From NCBI GenBank assembly GCA_023388435.1, contig JAEWGG010000002.1:1-64000 (forward strand): 64,000 nucleotides of DNA, read 5' to 3'. This DNA is from Bacillota bacterium. GTDB lineage: Bacteria > Bacillota > Clostridia > Saccharofermentanales > Fastidiosipilaceae. The position numbers and the translations under genes were made by a program. Under the pieces are notes generated by a model. The model saw only the letters and a list, made by a program, of their open reading frames with translations, did not search any database and was not told where the DNA came from. How positions within the stretch are numbered: the first letter of the stretch is position 1; each line of letters opens with the position of its first letter. Shown here piece by piece: positions 25,692 to 34,615 of this stretch.

Positions 25692-25727
25692 GACTCCACC
25701 TCCTCATAAAAGTGCATGAACGGGTTT

Positions 25728-25736
25728 ATTTTAGCA
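25728..25736 (-). promoter_or_regulatory. candidate extended -10 promoter of divIC-trxA
   Basis: TGCTAAAAT on the minus strand between the cyclophilin stop and the divIC TTG; no matching -35. Confidence 0.55.
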
Positions 25737-25776
25737 TAGGCAACAGGTGAGCGTCCAAGCCCCAGCGCCTGTCATC

Positions 25777-26487
25777 TCAGTCCTCCAGGAAGCTGATGCT
25801 CTTGATGCCCACGGGCTTATTGAGATACTCCTGTTGACCGTCGCTATTGAGGGCCGCAATCTCGTGCACCACGTCCAGTCCGGCTGTGACCTTACCGAAG
25901 GCGGCATACTGGCCGTCCAGATGCTTCGCCGTCCCGTCCATAATGAAGAACTGGGTGCTGGCCGAGTTGAAGTCCTGGGCGCGGGCCATGGAGAGGACGC
26001 CGTCCTCATGCTTGAGCGGATTGTCAATGCCGTTGGCGGAGAATTCCCCGCGAATATTCGTGACCTGCTCGCCTGGCTTCGGCTCACCACCCTGGATCAT
26101 GAATCCGGGGATACAGCGGAAGAAGGTCTTGCCATCATAGAACTTCTCGTTGACCAGGCGCTTGAAATTGGCGACGGAGATCGGGGCGATGTCAGGATAG
26201 AGCTCGCAGTCAATCTGGCGCTCATCCTCCAGTGTAATGCGCAGCTTGTTCGGCTTGTCGGCCAGTTCCTGCAAGACGTTCTCGGCCTGGGCCTTGTCGA
26301 AGATCTCCACGGCCTGGGCACTGCCCTCCGCCTGCTTCTGAGCGCTGCCTTCCGCCTGTTTCTGAGCGCTGCTGCCCTGGGGCTGGCCCGCCTTTTGACA
26401 GCCGAGCAAACCCGCAGCCAAAATGCTGAAACTCAGTCCGACTACGAGAAAACGCCGCAGTGCTCCGCTTCCCATTCGCTTCATCAT
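25777..26487 (-). CDS. cyclophilin-type peptidyl-prolyl isomerase lipoprotein
   Basis: The 236-residue exported protein-folding catalyst has a lipoprotein signal peptide ending at the lipobox AAGLLGC (Cys about 30). A Gln/Lys/Ala linker with a direct repeat (SAQKQAEG twice) follows, then a cyclophilin domain (about 85-236). Key segments are FFRCIPGFMIQGG (catalytic Arg), STQFFIMDG and AAFGKVTAGLDVV. ATG 26487 follows AGAGGAAG at 8-nt spacing; an earlier in-frame codon at 26508 overlaps that site. It is the last gene of the run that starts near 35965 and acts on the outer face of the membrane. Confidence 0.93.
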   Translation of the reverse strand: MMKRMGSGALRRFLVVGLSFSILAAGLLGCQKAGQPQGSSAQKQAEGSAQKQAEGSAQAVEIFDKAQAENVLQELADKPNKLRITLEDERQIDCELYPDIAPISVANFKRLVNEKFYDGKTFFRCIPGFMIQGGEPKPGEQVTNIRGEFSANGIDNPLKHEDGVLSMARAQDFNSASTQFFIMDGTAKHLDGQYAAFGKVTAGLDVVHEIAALNSDGQQEYLNKPVGIKSISFLED

Positions 26488-26558
26488 GATCTTATCTTCC
26501 TCTCTCATGTTTGGTCAGGGGCCAGACTTCCAGGCTTCCTTTCGCCGCTGCTCTGTCC

Positions 26559-27497
26559 CTAGCCGTGTATGACATCTGCCCAGTATATCGAATCCAGGCC
26601 AAAATAGCGACAGGGCACGGGCTCTGCTCCCTGTTCCCGGTAGCGCGCACCGTAGAGTCGGGTCTGCAACTCATGGGCTCCGGCTGGGACCCGGACGAAG
26701 CGGTGACCAGCGGGGAGCTTACTGCTGGGCTCCAGGCTCTGCTTCGGGAGATAACACACGGGACTGAGGCCAGCCTGGGGCGCATAGAGGGCCCAGTGCT
26801 CGGCCTCCTGCCCCCTTCCCTGCTCCAGGAGCTGATCCAGACGGCGCTGGAGGAAGAGCAGGGGAAGATAACTCAGCCAGTCCACGCCGCCTTCCCGCTC
26901 TTCGCCTCCTGCTTTTTCAGCCCCGTGACGACGTTGCTCCTTCTGGGCCAGGGCCCGAATCAGGACCTGGATGCGCTCCTGGCGCCTGGCCTCCGCCTCC
27001 GGCTCGCTTAGGGCCTCATCCATGGGGAGGATGAGCAGGCCTGGGCCCTGCTGCTCAAGGTCCAGGGGCAGGGGCCTCTCCAACTGCAACTTAGCCCGTC
27101 GGGCCAGTATACGAAAATAGAGGCTGTCCCCAAAATAGGGGTGCAGGCCCAGCGTATAGCGCTCCTCAGACTCCCGTTCCTCCAGGGCCAGGCGCAGGCG
27201 GCGATAGTCCTCCCGCGGCAGGGCCAGGCAGCAGTCTGGCTGATAGGGCGCCTCCCAGTGCCGCAGGGCTCGGCTGAGGCTGTCGAAAAGGAGGTAGTAG
27301 CGCAGTCCCTGGCGCTGGCAGAGGCGGTCCACCAGCTCGATAAAGTGCAGCTGTATGGCCTGAATCAGCCCCAGGCCCTCCGAGTCGGGGGCCAGTTCCT
27401 GACCATAGCTGTTGTAATTCTGGTCCTCGGCCTCCAAATCCTCCCAGCGCCGGGCCTGGCCGACGAAGGGCAGCCAGGAAGCCTTATTTTTTTGCAT
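26559..27497 (-). CDS. LicD-like protein with a degenerate metal-binding motif
   Basis: This protein of about 312 residues resembles LicD-type phosphocholine transferases (FKTN/nucleotidyltransferase-like fold). Recognisable parts are the N-terminal helix LHFIELVDRLCQRQGLRYYLL, LSRALRH, and ALPREDYRRL. In true LicD the segment between RH and the PREDY block reads like IPWDDDIDIA. In this copy it is APYQPDCCLA, so most acidic metal ligands are gone. A Lys/Glu-rich insertion (about 190-215) interrupts the C-terminal half. It may be inactive, regulatory or altered in substrate. The start is set at ATG 27497 (AAGGGG upstream); a GTG at 27542 is an alternative. A second, intact LicD lies at 53434-54189. 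Confidence 0.6.
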   Translation of the reverse strand: MQKNKASWLPFVGQARRWEDLEAEDQNYNSYGQELAPDSEGLGLIQAIQLHFIELVDRLCQRQGLRYYLLFDSLSRALRHWEAPYQPDCCLALPREDYRRLRLALEERESEERYTLGLHPYFGDSLYFRILARRAKLQLERPLPLDLEQQGPGLLILPMDEALSEPEAEARRQERIQVLIRALAQKEQRRHGAEKAGGEEREGGVDWLSYLPLLFLQRRLDQLLEQGRGQEAEHWALYAPQAGLSPVCYLPKQSLEPSSKLPAGHRFVRVPAGAHELQTRLYGARYREQGAEPVPCRYFGLDSIYWADVIHG

Positions 27498-27546
27498 GGC
27501 GTAAAATTCCCCTTCTATGTATGCGTCCAATGGTATGAACACAGAT

Positions 27547-28899
27547 CTAAATCAGCGGTGTCTGACGTACCTCCTGGTGTAGGAGCAAGGCCGCAGAGCG
27601 TCCCGCTTCAATACCCGAGGCGAAGGCCCAGTGCAGGTTGTATCCCCCGCAGACCCCACAGACATCCAGGACTTCGCCGCAGGCATAGAGTCCCGGCCAG
27701 AGCAGGGACTGCAGCGTGTAAGGATTAAATTGCCTGGTGTCCAGGCCCCCGTCCGTGACCTGGGCGAAGTCGAAGCCCCGGGTGCCCTGAATCTGACAGG
27801 GCCAGGCCTTGGCTAACTGAATCAGGCGGCGGACGAAGTCATCGCCGATGTCCGCCAGGCTGTACTCCTGCTGACGGCGCAGCTGGCGGGGACTGAGGCC
27901 GATGGCCCGCACGAGATCTTGATAGCGCTCTTCGTAGAGGAAGCGCGAGATTTTGGCGGGCAAAAAGCTCAGCCCCCAGAGCCCCGCATCCCGGAATCCC
28001 TGACTCCGGCGCAGGCCCTGTACATAGCTGAGCGCCTGGTCCTCATCGAGGTCTGGAAGAAAGTCGATAAATAGCCGGGGCTCCCGCCCCTGCTCAAGCT
28101 GTTCGGCGACAAGGGCCGAGAGATTCAGCACGCAGATGCCAGAAAGACCGTAGTCGGTAAACAGCAGCTCCCCTGCCTCCCTAACGTAGGCCTTGCGCCC
28201 AGCTTCCAGGCGCAGTTCTACACGACAGCGCAGGCCGGCAAAACGGCGGGGAACTTGTCGGGAACAGAGCTGGACGAGGGCCGGACGCTGGGGGACCAGG
28301 CGATGCCCCAGACCCTCATAGAGGGCGTAGCCCGTGCCGAGGCCGCCCAGCTTAGGTGCGGCCCTGCCGCCCGTGGCGAGGATGACCGCCCGACCCCGAT
28401 AGACCTGACCATCCTTCGTCCCTACATGGTAGATTGCCCCGGCTTCACGGTCGAGGCTCAGGGCCTTTTTAGCCCGTAGAGCCTGGACTTCCTGGCCGCA
28501 GCGCAGGGTGCAGGGAACTGAGCGCAGGCTATGGACGAGGACCTCATGGAGCGACTCAGCGCGAAAGCTGTAGGGGTAGACCCGCCCCTCCTCCTCTCGG
28601 GTGGCCAGCCCCAGTTCCGCCCAGTACTGGCGGAGGGCCTTGGGACTCCAGTTGCTGAGTATGGCCTCAGTGAAGCGGGGGTGTCGGCTACGAAAGTAGC
28701 TGGGGGACATCTGCATATTACCCATATTGCAGCGGCCGTTGCCTGTGGCCAGCAGCTTTTTTCCTGGCATGTCCAGGCCCTCCAGAAGCAGGCAATCCGC
28801 CCCCCGACTGGCCGCCTCGCGGGCCGCCAGGAGACCTGAGGCCCCCGCGCCGATGACAATGACATCGTAGATGCTGTTCTGTGCCTTTAGCGTCTCCAC
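27547..28899 (-). CDS. HI0933/BaiN-family flavoprotein (NAD(P)/FAD-dependent oxidoreductase)
   Basis: The 450-residue FAD protein has the N-terminal dinucleotide motif VIVIGAGASGLLAA, then GKKLLATGNGRCN, typical of the HI0933 (YhiN/BaiN) family. The middle has VILATGGRAAPKLGGLGTGY, and the C-terminus has FAQVTDGGLDTR and GLYACGEVLDVCGVCGGYNLHWAFASG. Members are cytoplasmic oxidoreductases of uncertain physiological substrate; BaiN reduces bile-acid intermediates in some gut clostridia, but that cannot be claimed here. The GTG start at 28899 has GGAGG 6 nt upstream. It lies 40 nt after the CYTH gene and 50 nt before the LicD-like gene. Confidence 0.93.
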   Translation of the reverse strand: METLKAQNSIYDVIVIGAGASGLLAAREAASRGADCLLLEGLDMPGKKLLATGNGRCNMGNMQMSPSYFRSRHPRFTEAILSNWSPKALRQYWAELGLATREEEGRVYPYSFRAESLHEVLVHSLRSVPCTLRCGQEVQALRAKKALSLDREAGAIYHVGTKDGQVYRGRAVILATGGRAAPKLGGLGTGYALYEGLGHRLVPQRPALVQLCSRQVPRRFAGLRCRVELRLEAGRKAYVREAGELLFTDYGLSGICVLNLSALVAEQLEQGREPRLFIDFLPDLDEDQALSYVQGLRRSQGFRDAGLWGLSFLPAKISRFLYEERYQDLVRAIGLSPRQLRRQQEYSLADIGDDFVRRLIQLAKAWPCQIQGTRGFDFAQVTDGGLDTRQFNPYTLQSLLWPGLYACGEVLDVCGVCGGYNLHWAFASGIEAGRSAALLLHQEVRQTPLI

Positions 28900-28940
28900 G
28901 CCAGACCTCCTCTCCCCTCTACTCCCTACTGAGCACTCAA

Positions 28941-29678
28941 CTAGCCCTCTGCCAGGCTACAGAGTCGTTGATACTTCGATCGGGTTTCTGCTTCCAGCCC
29001 CAGTTCCTGGCGGAGTTTACAGTCCAAACGGAGCAGGGTCTGCTCCGGGCCCTCAAGACTCTCAAGCTCCAACTCGGCGATCGGCTCCCGCCGCTGCAGC
29101 CCTGGTCCAGCCCGCAATTCTCCATAGTCCAGGGCCCATTCCAGCTGATTCTCCGCCCAGTAAAAGCGGCGGTGGCTGCGCCAGAAGGCCGAAACGAAGA
29201 GGGCCTGGTAGCTCCCAAGCTCCAGGGCCTGGCGGGCCAGCAGGGGCAGGCCCTCCCAGCGCCTATCATCCGCTCCCAGACTCCTGAGGCAGGAGCGAAG
29301 TTCCTCCAGGAGACAGGGATCCAAGCCCTGGGATTCCGCCTCCTCCGGACAAACCCGGGACGCCAGTTCCGGAAGTGGACAATTCCACTCACCGCGGCGA
29401 CTTAGAGCCAGGGCTTCCGTCTGGCGCTCAGCCACTGCGGGGACCTTCCATTTCACTGTGAGACAGAGCACCTGGCCCTCCTGGCGCAGGCGGTAAACAT
29501 AGGCCTCGTCCCCAGCCAGGTCCGAAGCTGCCAGCTCTGGAACGAAATAGAGGGCATAGTAGTAGTCCCGAAGCCAGGCTTCACGGGGCCTTCCCCCCAG
29601 CTCCAGCACCCACTGGTCCAGCTGGGGCAAGAAGTCCCCCAGCTCTGCTGGGAGTCTATATTTCAGTTCCACTTCCAT
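28941..29678 (-). CDS. CYTH domain protein (triphosphate-tunnel family)
   Basis: The 245-residue protein begins with EVELKYRL, the ExExK signature of CYTH enzymes, which bind triphosphates in a beta-barrel tunnel. Further support comes from the RLRQEGQVLCLTVKWK strand pair (basic residues lining the tunnel) and the late acidic strand IAELELESLEG. Family members are inorganic triphosphatases, thiamine triphosphatases or class IV adenylate cyclases; the first is the most common in Bacillota, but the sequence does not decide. ATG 29678 starts 14 nt after the DUF5711-like gene. No CHAD domain is attached. Confidence 0.8.
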   Translation of the reverse strand: MEVELKYRLPAELGDFLPQLDQWVLELGGRPREAWLRDYYYALYFVPELAASDLAGDEAYVYRLRQEGQVLCLTVKWKVPAVAERQTEALALSRRGEWNCPLPELASRVCPEEAESQGLDPCLLEELRSCLRSLGADDRRWEGLPLLARQALELGSYQALFVSAFWRSHRRFYWAENQLEWALDYGELRAGPGLQRREPIAELELESLEGPEQTLLRLDCKLRQELGLEAETRSKYQRLCSLAEG

Positions 29679-29691
29679 CTTCCGAACACCA

Positions 29692-31209
29692 TCAGTTCCG
29701 CTCGAGATAGACCTGGTCCTCAGTGACCAGAACTTTTTCCATATGATGGCCCAGATAGGCCCTGATCAGGGGGCTGTCATAATTGTGCTGCTCGATGAGC
29801 TGCCCCTTGCGGCTGTCATAAATACTGGCACTTCGACCGTGCAGCAGGTAGAACTGGGAGCCCAGGCCAGATTCCAGACGGGCCGACTCCGTGTAGCGCT
29901 CGGAACCGAGGACCCTGGCCTCCTCCCGGCCGTCCCAGCTGACCAGGGCCAGGCTGCGCTCAGATCCCTGCTCCGCCAGGGCCCAGCAGCGGCCGTCCTT
30001 GGCGATAACAGTGCTGATACGTCCGAAGCCCTGTTCCTGAACCTGGTCATCGGTACCCAGCTTGTAGAGCTTCTGCCCATCCGCCAGGAAGAGGCTGCCC
30101 TGCTCGGCCTCAGCCATAAAGAGCAGGGGGCCGGCCTCCTGAATTTCGCTGCGGCGCTCGATCTGTCCTCGCTTATCCCCTGAGAGGCGCATACGGTAAA
30201 TTGAGGCGTGCCCATTATAAGAGCTGCTGTTGTAGAGGGAGACATAGAGATTGTCCCCCTGCTCGGAGAAAAGACTATTAATGATGAAGCCCGACTGCTT
30301 GCGATCCTGGGCCAGCCAGTCAAAATTCACACTGCCATCCGCCTTCAGTACCCGCAGGAGGCCAAAACTGGACCGCTGGTCCAGAATCAGGGCCGCCTGC
30401 CCATCCCGGGCCAGGCTGGCCCCCTTGATCGGGTCCTTGGTCTTGCCCTCATAATGCTTGCGCCGCTCGTCCAGGACTATGTAGCGGTAGCCGTCCTGTT
30501 CGCCGACAAAGGCCAGACCATCACGAATCAGGACAAAGGGCTTCTCCGCAGGAAAGTCATAGCGTCGGATCTCAACTCCAGCCGCATTGAGCAGGCGCAG
30601 GGACTGGTCCCCGACATGCAGGATGGTATTGTCCGTCAGCGGATAATATTCGTTGGCCTCACTGCGCTCCACGGCAAAACGCAGGCTGTGCAGGGACTCA
30701 AGCCGCGGTTTGGCGGCCCCGTCCAGATGTGGGAAAAAGAGGGCGTAGGCCAGGGGGAGGAGGAGCAGAAGACTCAGCAGAGCGGCGATAAAGAGGAAGC
30801 GGTCGCGGCGGTAGATCTGGAGGCTGCGCCCCAGGATACGGCCTAAAAATTGGGCCAGACGCTGGCTGAATCGTTTGCGGCGCTGGGTCCAGCTGAGCCT
30901 GGGGCGCGAGGCCTTCTTCGCGGACTGAGCCCTGACCTGCTGGGCTCTGGTGGCCCTCTTCTGGCCCGCAGCGGCCCTTTTAGCAGGGGCGGGGGCCTGC
31001 TTCTGGCCCACAGCGAAGTCCCTGGCGGAGCTTACGGCCCTGTGCTGGCCGTCAGGGCCCTGTTTCTGGACAGCAGTCCCCTGGTTCTGGACAGCAGTCC
31101 CCTGGTTCTGCTCTTCGTCCTCCAGCTTAGGGGCGGGGGGCTGCTGCTTCAGCTCTGAATCCTGCTGACTTTTTTGCTCTGCTGCGCCCTTCTTCTCTGC
31201 TTCTGGCAC
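29692..31209 (-). CDS. DUF5711-like single-pass membrane protein
   Basis: The 505-residue protein has three parts. A low-complexity Gln/Lys/Ala/Arg-rich cytoplasmic tail (about 1-135) includes a short duplicated peptide NQGTAVQ. One transmembrane helix follows (about 138-158). An extracellular region of about 345 residues has recurring beta-strand motifs such as FVLIRDGLAFVGEQDGYRYIV and GSLFLADGQKLYKLG, like a beta-propeller. The plan matches the clostridial DUF5711 family, of unknown function; I cannot confirm it without a search. The GTG start has GGAGGG upstream. The gene follows the ABC exporter by about 100 nt and precedes the CYTH gene by 13 nt. Confidence 0.65.
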   Translation of the reverse strand: MPEAEKKGAAEQKSQQDSELKQQPPAPKLEDEEQNQGTAVQNQGTAVQKQGPDGQHRAVSSARDFAVGQKQAPAPAKRAAAGQKRATRAQQVRAQSAKKASRPRLSWTQRRKRFSQRLAQFLGRILGRSLQIYRRDRFLFIAALLSLLLLLPLAYALFFPHLDGAAKPRLESLHSLRFAVERSEANEYYPLTDNTILHVGDQSLRLLNAAGVEIRRYDFPAEKPFVLIRDGLAFVGEQDGYRYIVLDERRKHYEGKTKDPIKGASLARDGQAALILDQRSSFGLLRVLKADGSVNFDWLAQDRKQSGFIINSLFSEQGDNLYVSLYNSSSYNGHASIYRMRLSGDKRGQIERRSEIQEAGPLLFMAEAEQGSLFLADGQKLYKLGTDDQVQEQGFGRISTVIAKDGRCWALAEQGSERSLALVSWDGREEARVLGSERYTESARLESGLGSQFYLLHGRSASIYDSRKGQLIEQHNYDSPLIRAYLGHHMEKVLVTEDQVYLERN

Positions 31210-31241
31210 CGGAGACCCTCCTCTGTTATGACATTCTTCTT

Positions 31242-31247
31242 ATTGTA
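31242..31247 (-). promoter_or_regulatory. possible -10 element before the DUF5711-like gene
   Basis: TACAAT on the minus strand, 33 nt ahead of the GTG, in the 98-bp gap after the ABC permease. It has neither a TG extension nor a clear -35. Confidence 0.3.
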
Positions 31248-31307
31248 CCGTTTTCTCCTGGACTTTTGTCCTGCTTAACACGGGGAACACTGCTGTAAAA
31301 GCGGCAT

Positions 31308-33563
31308 CTACAAGCGCCGCCAGCGCCGCTGCAGGCGCCAGGCTTGGAGGCAGAGCAGGAATGGCAAAAGAAAGAGGCTTCCAAAAGCTGCCACGCGATA
31401 GTAGCCTGTCTCCTGCACGGATAGATTGTAGTTGACAGGCAGCTTGCGAGAGATGAGCAGGCGCCCCTCCCCCTGGTCCTCGGCCAGCTCCTGAACCAGC
31501 CTGGCAAGCAGACGGACATTGGCCGAATCGCTGCCGCTGAGACTCAGGCTCTGATCCTCAATGGGGGAGGAGCCAGCCAATACGGCGACTCGGGACTTAC
31601 GTGTGCCGTCTGCGGACTCCCAGCCCAGCTTATCCTGGACCTGCAGGAGGGGGTGAACCCCTCGCTGGGGCTCCGTCCCCTCGTCCAAACTACTATACGC
31701 CTCCTTGCTACTCTGCATGAGGCGCTGGCTGCGCAGGGAGGCCTGGAGGGCCTCCCGCTGCTGGGTCTCAGCTGCGGACTCCTCTTCGCCCCCCCTGTTC
31801 ACAAGAGCCTGGCTCAAGTCCTCCAGAACAGCAGCCCCGCGGAAAAGGACGCGGCCCGGAATATCTGAGAAGTCCGTCCCACTCAGCAGCGGGGCGAGGA
31901 ACTGCTCTGGCTGGCCCGTATAGACCCGACTGCTATCGCCTTCCAGAAGCTGTCCCGGTCGCAGGCCCAGTCCCAGCTCAGAAAGGAGCGTCTGCAACTC
32001 GCTATACTCCTGGCGCAGGGGGGCCAGGGCGAGTAAGAGGCGTCCCCCCTGCTGCAGGTACTGCTCCAGACTGGCCAGCCCCGCTCGCGTCAGATCCTGC
32101 TGCTCCCCGATTAGGAGCAAAAACACGTAACTGCTCTCAATCTGCTTCCCGTTCTGAATGTCGAGGTATGAGACCTCAAAACCATTGTCCTGCAAGAGGT
32201 CCAGGAGATAATGGAAGCGCTGGGAAAAGCGGTTCGCCGTAGTGTTCAGCACCGCCACCTGGCGTTCTTGCTCCTCCTGAACATTGCGCAGGGCCGAGGA
32301 GATGGAAGCCTCCGCATCCACCCCCAGGTAGACGCCACTCTGCTGGTCCTGGACATTGCGGATCAGTCCCGCAGCCTCCAGAACCTGCTTTCGCCCGGTC
32401 TTTGGACTGGAGATAATGACATTGCCGTCCCGGCCCTGTAAACCTTCTTTTACCGCCTGGTCGCGCTGCTCCGCCGTGGAGCGATAGCGGATCTGTATGC
32501 GCCCCCCTGCCACCTGCTCGTAGTCCTCCAATAGCTGGGGCAAAAAGCCATAGTTCTGACGAAAGTGCTCCTCGCTATCGTAGATGTCAATGTTCCATGG
32601 GCCCTCCAGCCGCTCCAGGAGCTGCCTTGAAACTGAGCCCAGGCGCATCAGCTGGCTCTGGGTCCAGTCGGAACTGCTCTGCCAGCTACTGTTCAGCAGA
32701 TAGGAGATAAGGAGGATGAGGACCAGAGCCAGGGGGGCCAGGCTGCGACTGAGCAGGGCCTCCAGACCCTTTCTGTGGACTCGGCTACTCCGCTCACGGC
32801 CACAGCGGAACAGGGCCAAGAGCAGGAAAAAGGACGTCAGCAAAAGCAGATATACAACGGTACTCGGACGTACCAGGCCCCGGCTGAAGTCCTGTAGAAG
32901 ACGCAGGGGATTCAGCCTCCCCAGCGCCCGCGTCAGGTCCTGGGCCAACTGATAGGCCTGGGAGGCGTCCATAGCTCCCCCCAGCCCGAGCAGACGCCAG
33001 AGTCTGGACAGGCCATCCCCCAATACAGCCGCCAGGGCATCCAGGAATTCCAGTCCGATAAAAATGAGCAGGCTGAGCAAGCCAGCCTGGGCCGCGTGCC
33101 GTGAGATAAGAGAAATCAGCAGGCCAATGGACGTATAGAGTCCCGCCTGGAGTACGTAGGCCAGCAGCGCTGAGAAAAAGACCCCATCTACGCGGCCTCC
33201 CAGCAGCCAGGTCAGCACGACATGGGGCAGGACGACCAGACTCGTCAGACCCAGACAGCTGAGCAGGGAGCAAAACTTGGCCAGCACCAGGGCGGCATTG
33301 GAGAGGGGCAGACCGTAGAGCAGATCGAGGCGGCCCGATTCCCGCTCCGCCGCAAAGCTGCGCATCGTCAGCAGGGGAATAAAAATGAAGAAGCAGTTTT
33401 GCAGGAGGCCCCACTCAGCCGCCAAAAAGCTACTGCCGTTGAGTATCTGAATACTTAAGATCAGGCCGCTGACCAGGGCGTAAACAGCCGTGAAGACCCA
33501 GGCGAAGGGCGCACGCAAATAGCTCCGCAGCTCATGCCTATAGAGATTTAGCCAGGCGCGCAT
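31308..33563 (-). CDS. ABC-2 permease fused to a GldG-type auxiliary domain
   Basis: The 751-residue membrane protein combines two parts normally encoded separately. Residues about 1-235 form an ABC-2 exporter permease of the GldF type with six hydrophobic helices and the SFAAERESGRLDLLYGLP loop. After further helices (about 235-300), residues about 300-700 form an extracytoplasmic GldG/DUF4350-like domain (DIYDSEEHF, RYRSTAEQRDQAVKEGL, LLIGEQQDLTRAGLASLEQYLQQGGRLLLAL). A final membrane helix (about 725-745) ends in a basic tail. ATG 33563 overlaps the ATPase stop (TGATG) with AAAGGAGG upstream; the frame opens 24 nt earlier without a ribosome site. With the ATPase it makes a complete exporter of unknown substrate. 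Confidence 0.85.
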   Translation of the reverse strand: MRAWLNLYRHELRSYLRAPFAWVFTAVYALVSGLILSIQILNGSSFLAAEWGLLQNCFFIFIPLLTMRSFAAERESGRLDLLYGLPLSNAALVLAKFCSLLSCLGLTSLVVLPHVVLTWLLGGRVDGVFFSALLAYVLQAGLYTSIGLLISLISRHAAQAGLLSLLIFIGLEFLDALAAVLGDGLSRLWRLLGLGGAMDASQAYQLAQDLTRALGRLNPLRLLQDFSRGLVRPSTVVYLLLLTSFFLLLALFRCGRERSSRVHRKGLEALLSRSLAPLALVLILLISYLLNSSWQSSSDWTQSQLMRLGSVSRQLLERLEGPWNIDIYDSEEHFRQNYGFLPQLLEDYEQVAGGRIQIRYRSTAEQRDQAVKEGLQGRDGNVIISSPKTGRKQVLEAAGLIRNVQDQQSGVYLGVDAEASISSALRNVQEEQERQVAVLNTTANRFSQRFHYLLDLLQDNGFEVSYLDIQNGKQIESSYVFLLLIGEQQDLTRAGLASLEQYLQQGGRLLLALAPLRQEYSELQTLLSELGLGLRPGQLLEGDSSRVYTGQPEQFLAPLLSGTDFSDIPGRVLFRGAAVLEDLSQALVNRGGEEESAAETQQREALQASLRSQRLMQSSKEAYSSLDEGTEPQRGVHPLLQVQDKLGWESADGTRKSRVAVLAGSSPIEDQSLSLSGSDSANVRLLARLVQELAEDQGEGRLLISRKLPVNYNLSVQETGYYRVAAFGSLFLLPFLLCLQAWRLQRRWRRL

Positions 33564-34615
33564 CAGCGTCCTCCTTTCCGCCACCACAGACGAAGCCTTG
33601 CCTTCGAAACGCCAGCCGCGTCGTCCTGCTCAGCGGCCCCTTCCACTGCGGCCTTGCGCGTCAGGTCACGGAAGCTCCGCTCCAGGGCATTTTGCCGACT
33701 CCGCCACTCCAAAATCTGATAGGGGGCCAGGGCGGCCTGCTTCAAGAAGCGCTCCTTGTCCTCCACGCTGCGAAAATCCACAAGCAGACTGAGCAGGTCT
33801 CCCTGCTCCTGTTTTAGCTTAAAAGAGGAAAGCTGGGAGGCCTGGGAAAGCTGGCGTTTGACTTCCCGCCAGGCGCCCCGCAGCAGAATTTCCAGCTGCA
33901 GGTCCCCGGCCTGGGCACTGAGTAGGTCCCGGGCCTGATAGTCCGCGATGATCGCCCCTTCATGGAGGAGCAAGAAGCGCTGGGCCAGCTGGCTCAACTC
34001 ATCCAGACGGTGGGAGCTGAGTACCATCAGACGCTCCTGGCCCCAGTGCTTGAGCAAGTCGATGGTCTCGGTGGCCTGGTTTGGGTCCAGGCCCTCCGTC
34101 ACCTCGTCAAAGAGGAGGATTGGGGCTGGGCTCAGCAGGGCCCGGGCCAGGGCCAGACGTTTTTTATAGCCGTAAGAAAGATTCATGGCCAGCCGCTTCC
34201 GCTGGCTGTAGAGGCCGAGGCGGCGCAGCAGCTCCGCGATCTGCATCTTGGCCCGCTCATCTTCCAAACCGTAAAGTCGGGCCAGGAGCCAGAGGTACTC
34301 CTCCACCGTCTGTTCCGGATAGAGGGCTGGCTTCTCCCCCAGGTAGGTGACGCATTTGCGAGCCTTCTTTTCCTGGCCGGGAATGAGTTCCGTACCCACT
34401 AAGATCCGCCCCGCATCGAAGCTCTGAATCAAGGCCAGCGTGCGCAGGAGGGTGGTCTTCCCAGCTCCGTTCACTCCTAAGAGAGCGACCAGCCCCGGGC
34501 CCTGGAGCGCAAAACTAAGCTCCTTTAGCACCTGGCGCTGGCCGTAGTATTTGCTCAGTCCTTCACATTTCAGCTGTATGTTCACGCCTAAACTTTTTTC
34601 TCCTTCATTACCCAT
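33563..34615 (-). CDS. ABC transporter ATP-binding protein (GldA-like)
   Basis: The 350-residue ATPase subunit partners the permease at 31308. Walker A is GVNGAGKTT (about residue 46), and Walker B is ILLFDEVTEGLDP (about 167). The signature is LSYGYKKR in place of LSGGQxxR, a variant common in GldA/NatA-type exporters. A C-terminal extension of about 120 residues follows the H-loop (LSSHRLDEL). The ATG at 34615 overlaps the thioesterase stop; a GTG at 34582 preceded by AAGGAG at longer spacing is an alternative start. Confidence 0.9.
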   Translation of the reverse strand: MGNEGEKSLGVNIQLKCEGLSKYYGQRQVLKELSFALQGPGLVALLGVNGAGKTTLLRTLALIQSFDAGRILVGTELIPGQEKKARKCVTYLGEKPALYPEQTVEEYLWLLARLYGLEDERAKMQIAELLRRLGLYSQRKRLAMNLSYGYKKRLALARALLSPAPILLFDEVTEGLDPNQATETIDLLKHWGQERLMVLSSHRLDELSQLAQRFLLLHEGAIIADYQARDLLSAQAGDLQLEILLRGAWREVKRQLSQASQLSSFKLKQEQGDLLSLLVDFRSVEDKERFLKQAALAPYQILEWRSRQNALERSFRDLTRKAAVEGAAEQDDAAGVSKARLRLWWRKGGR

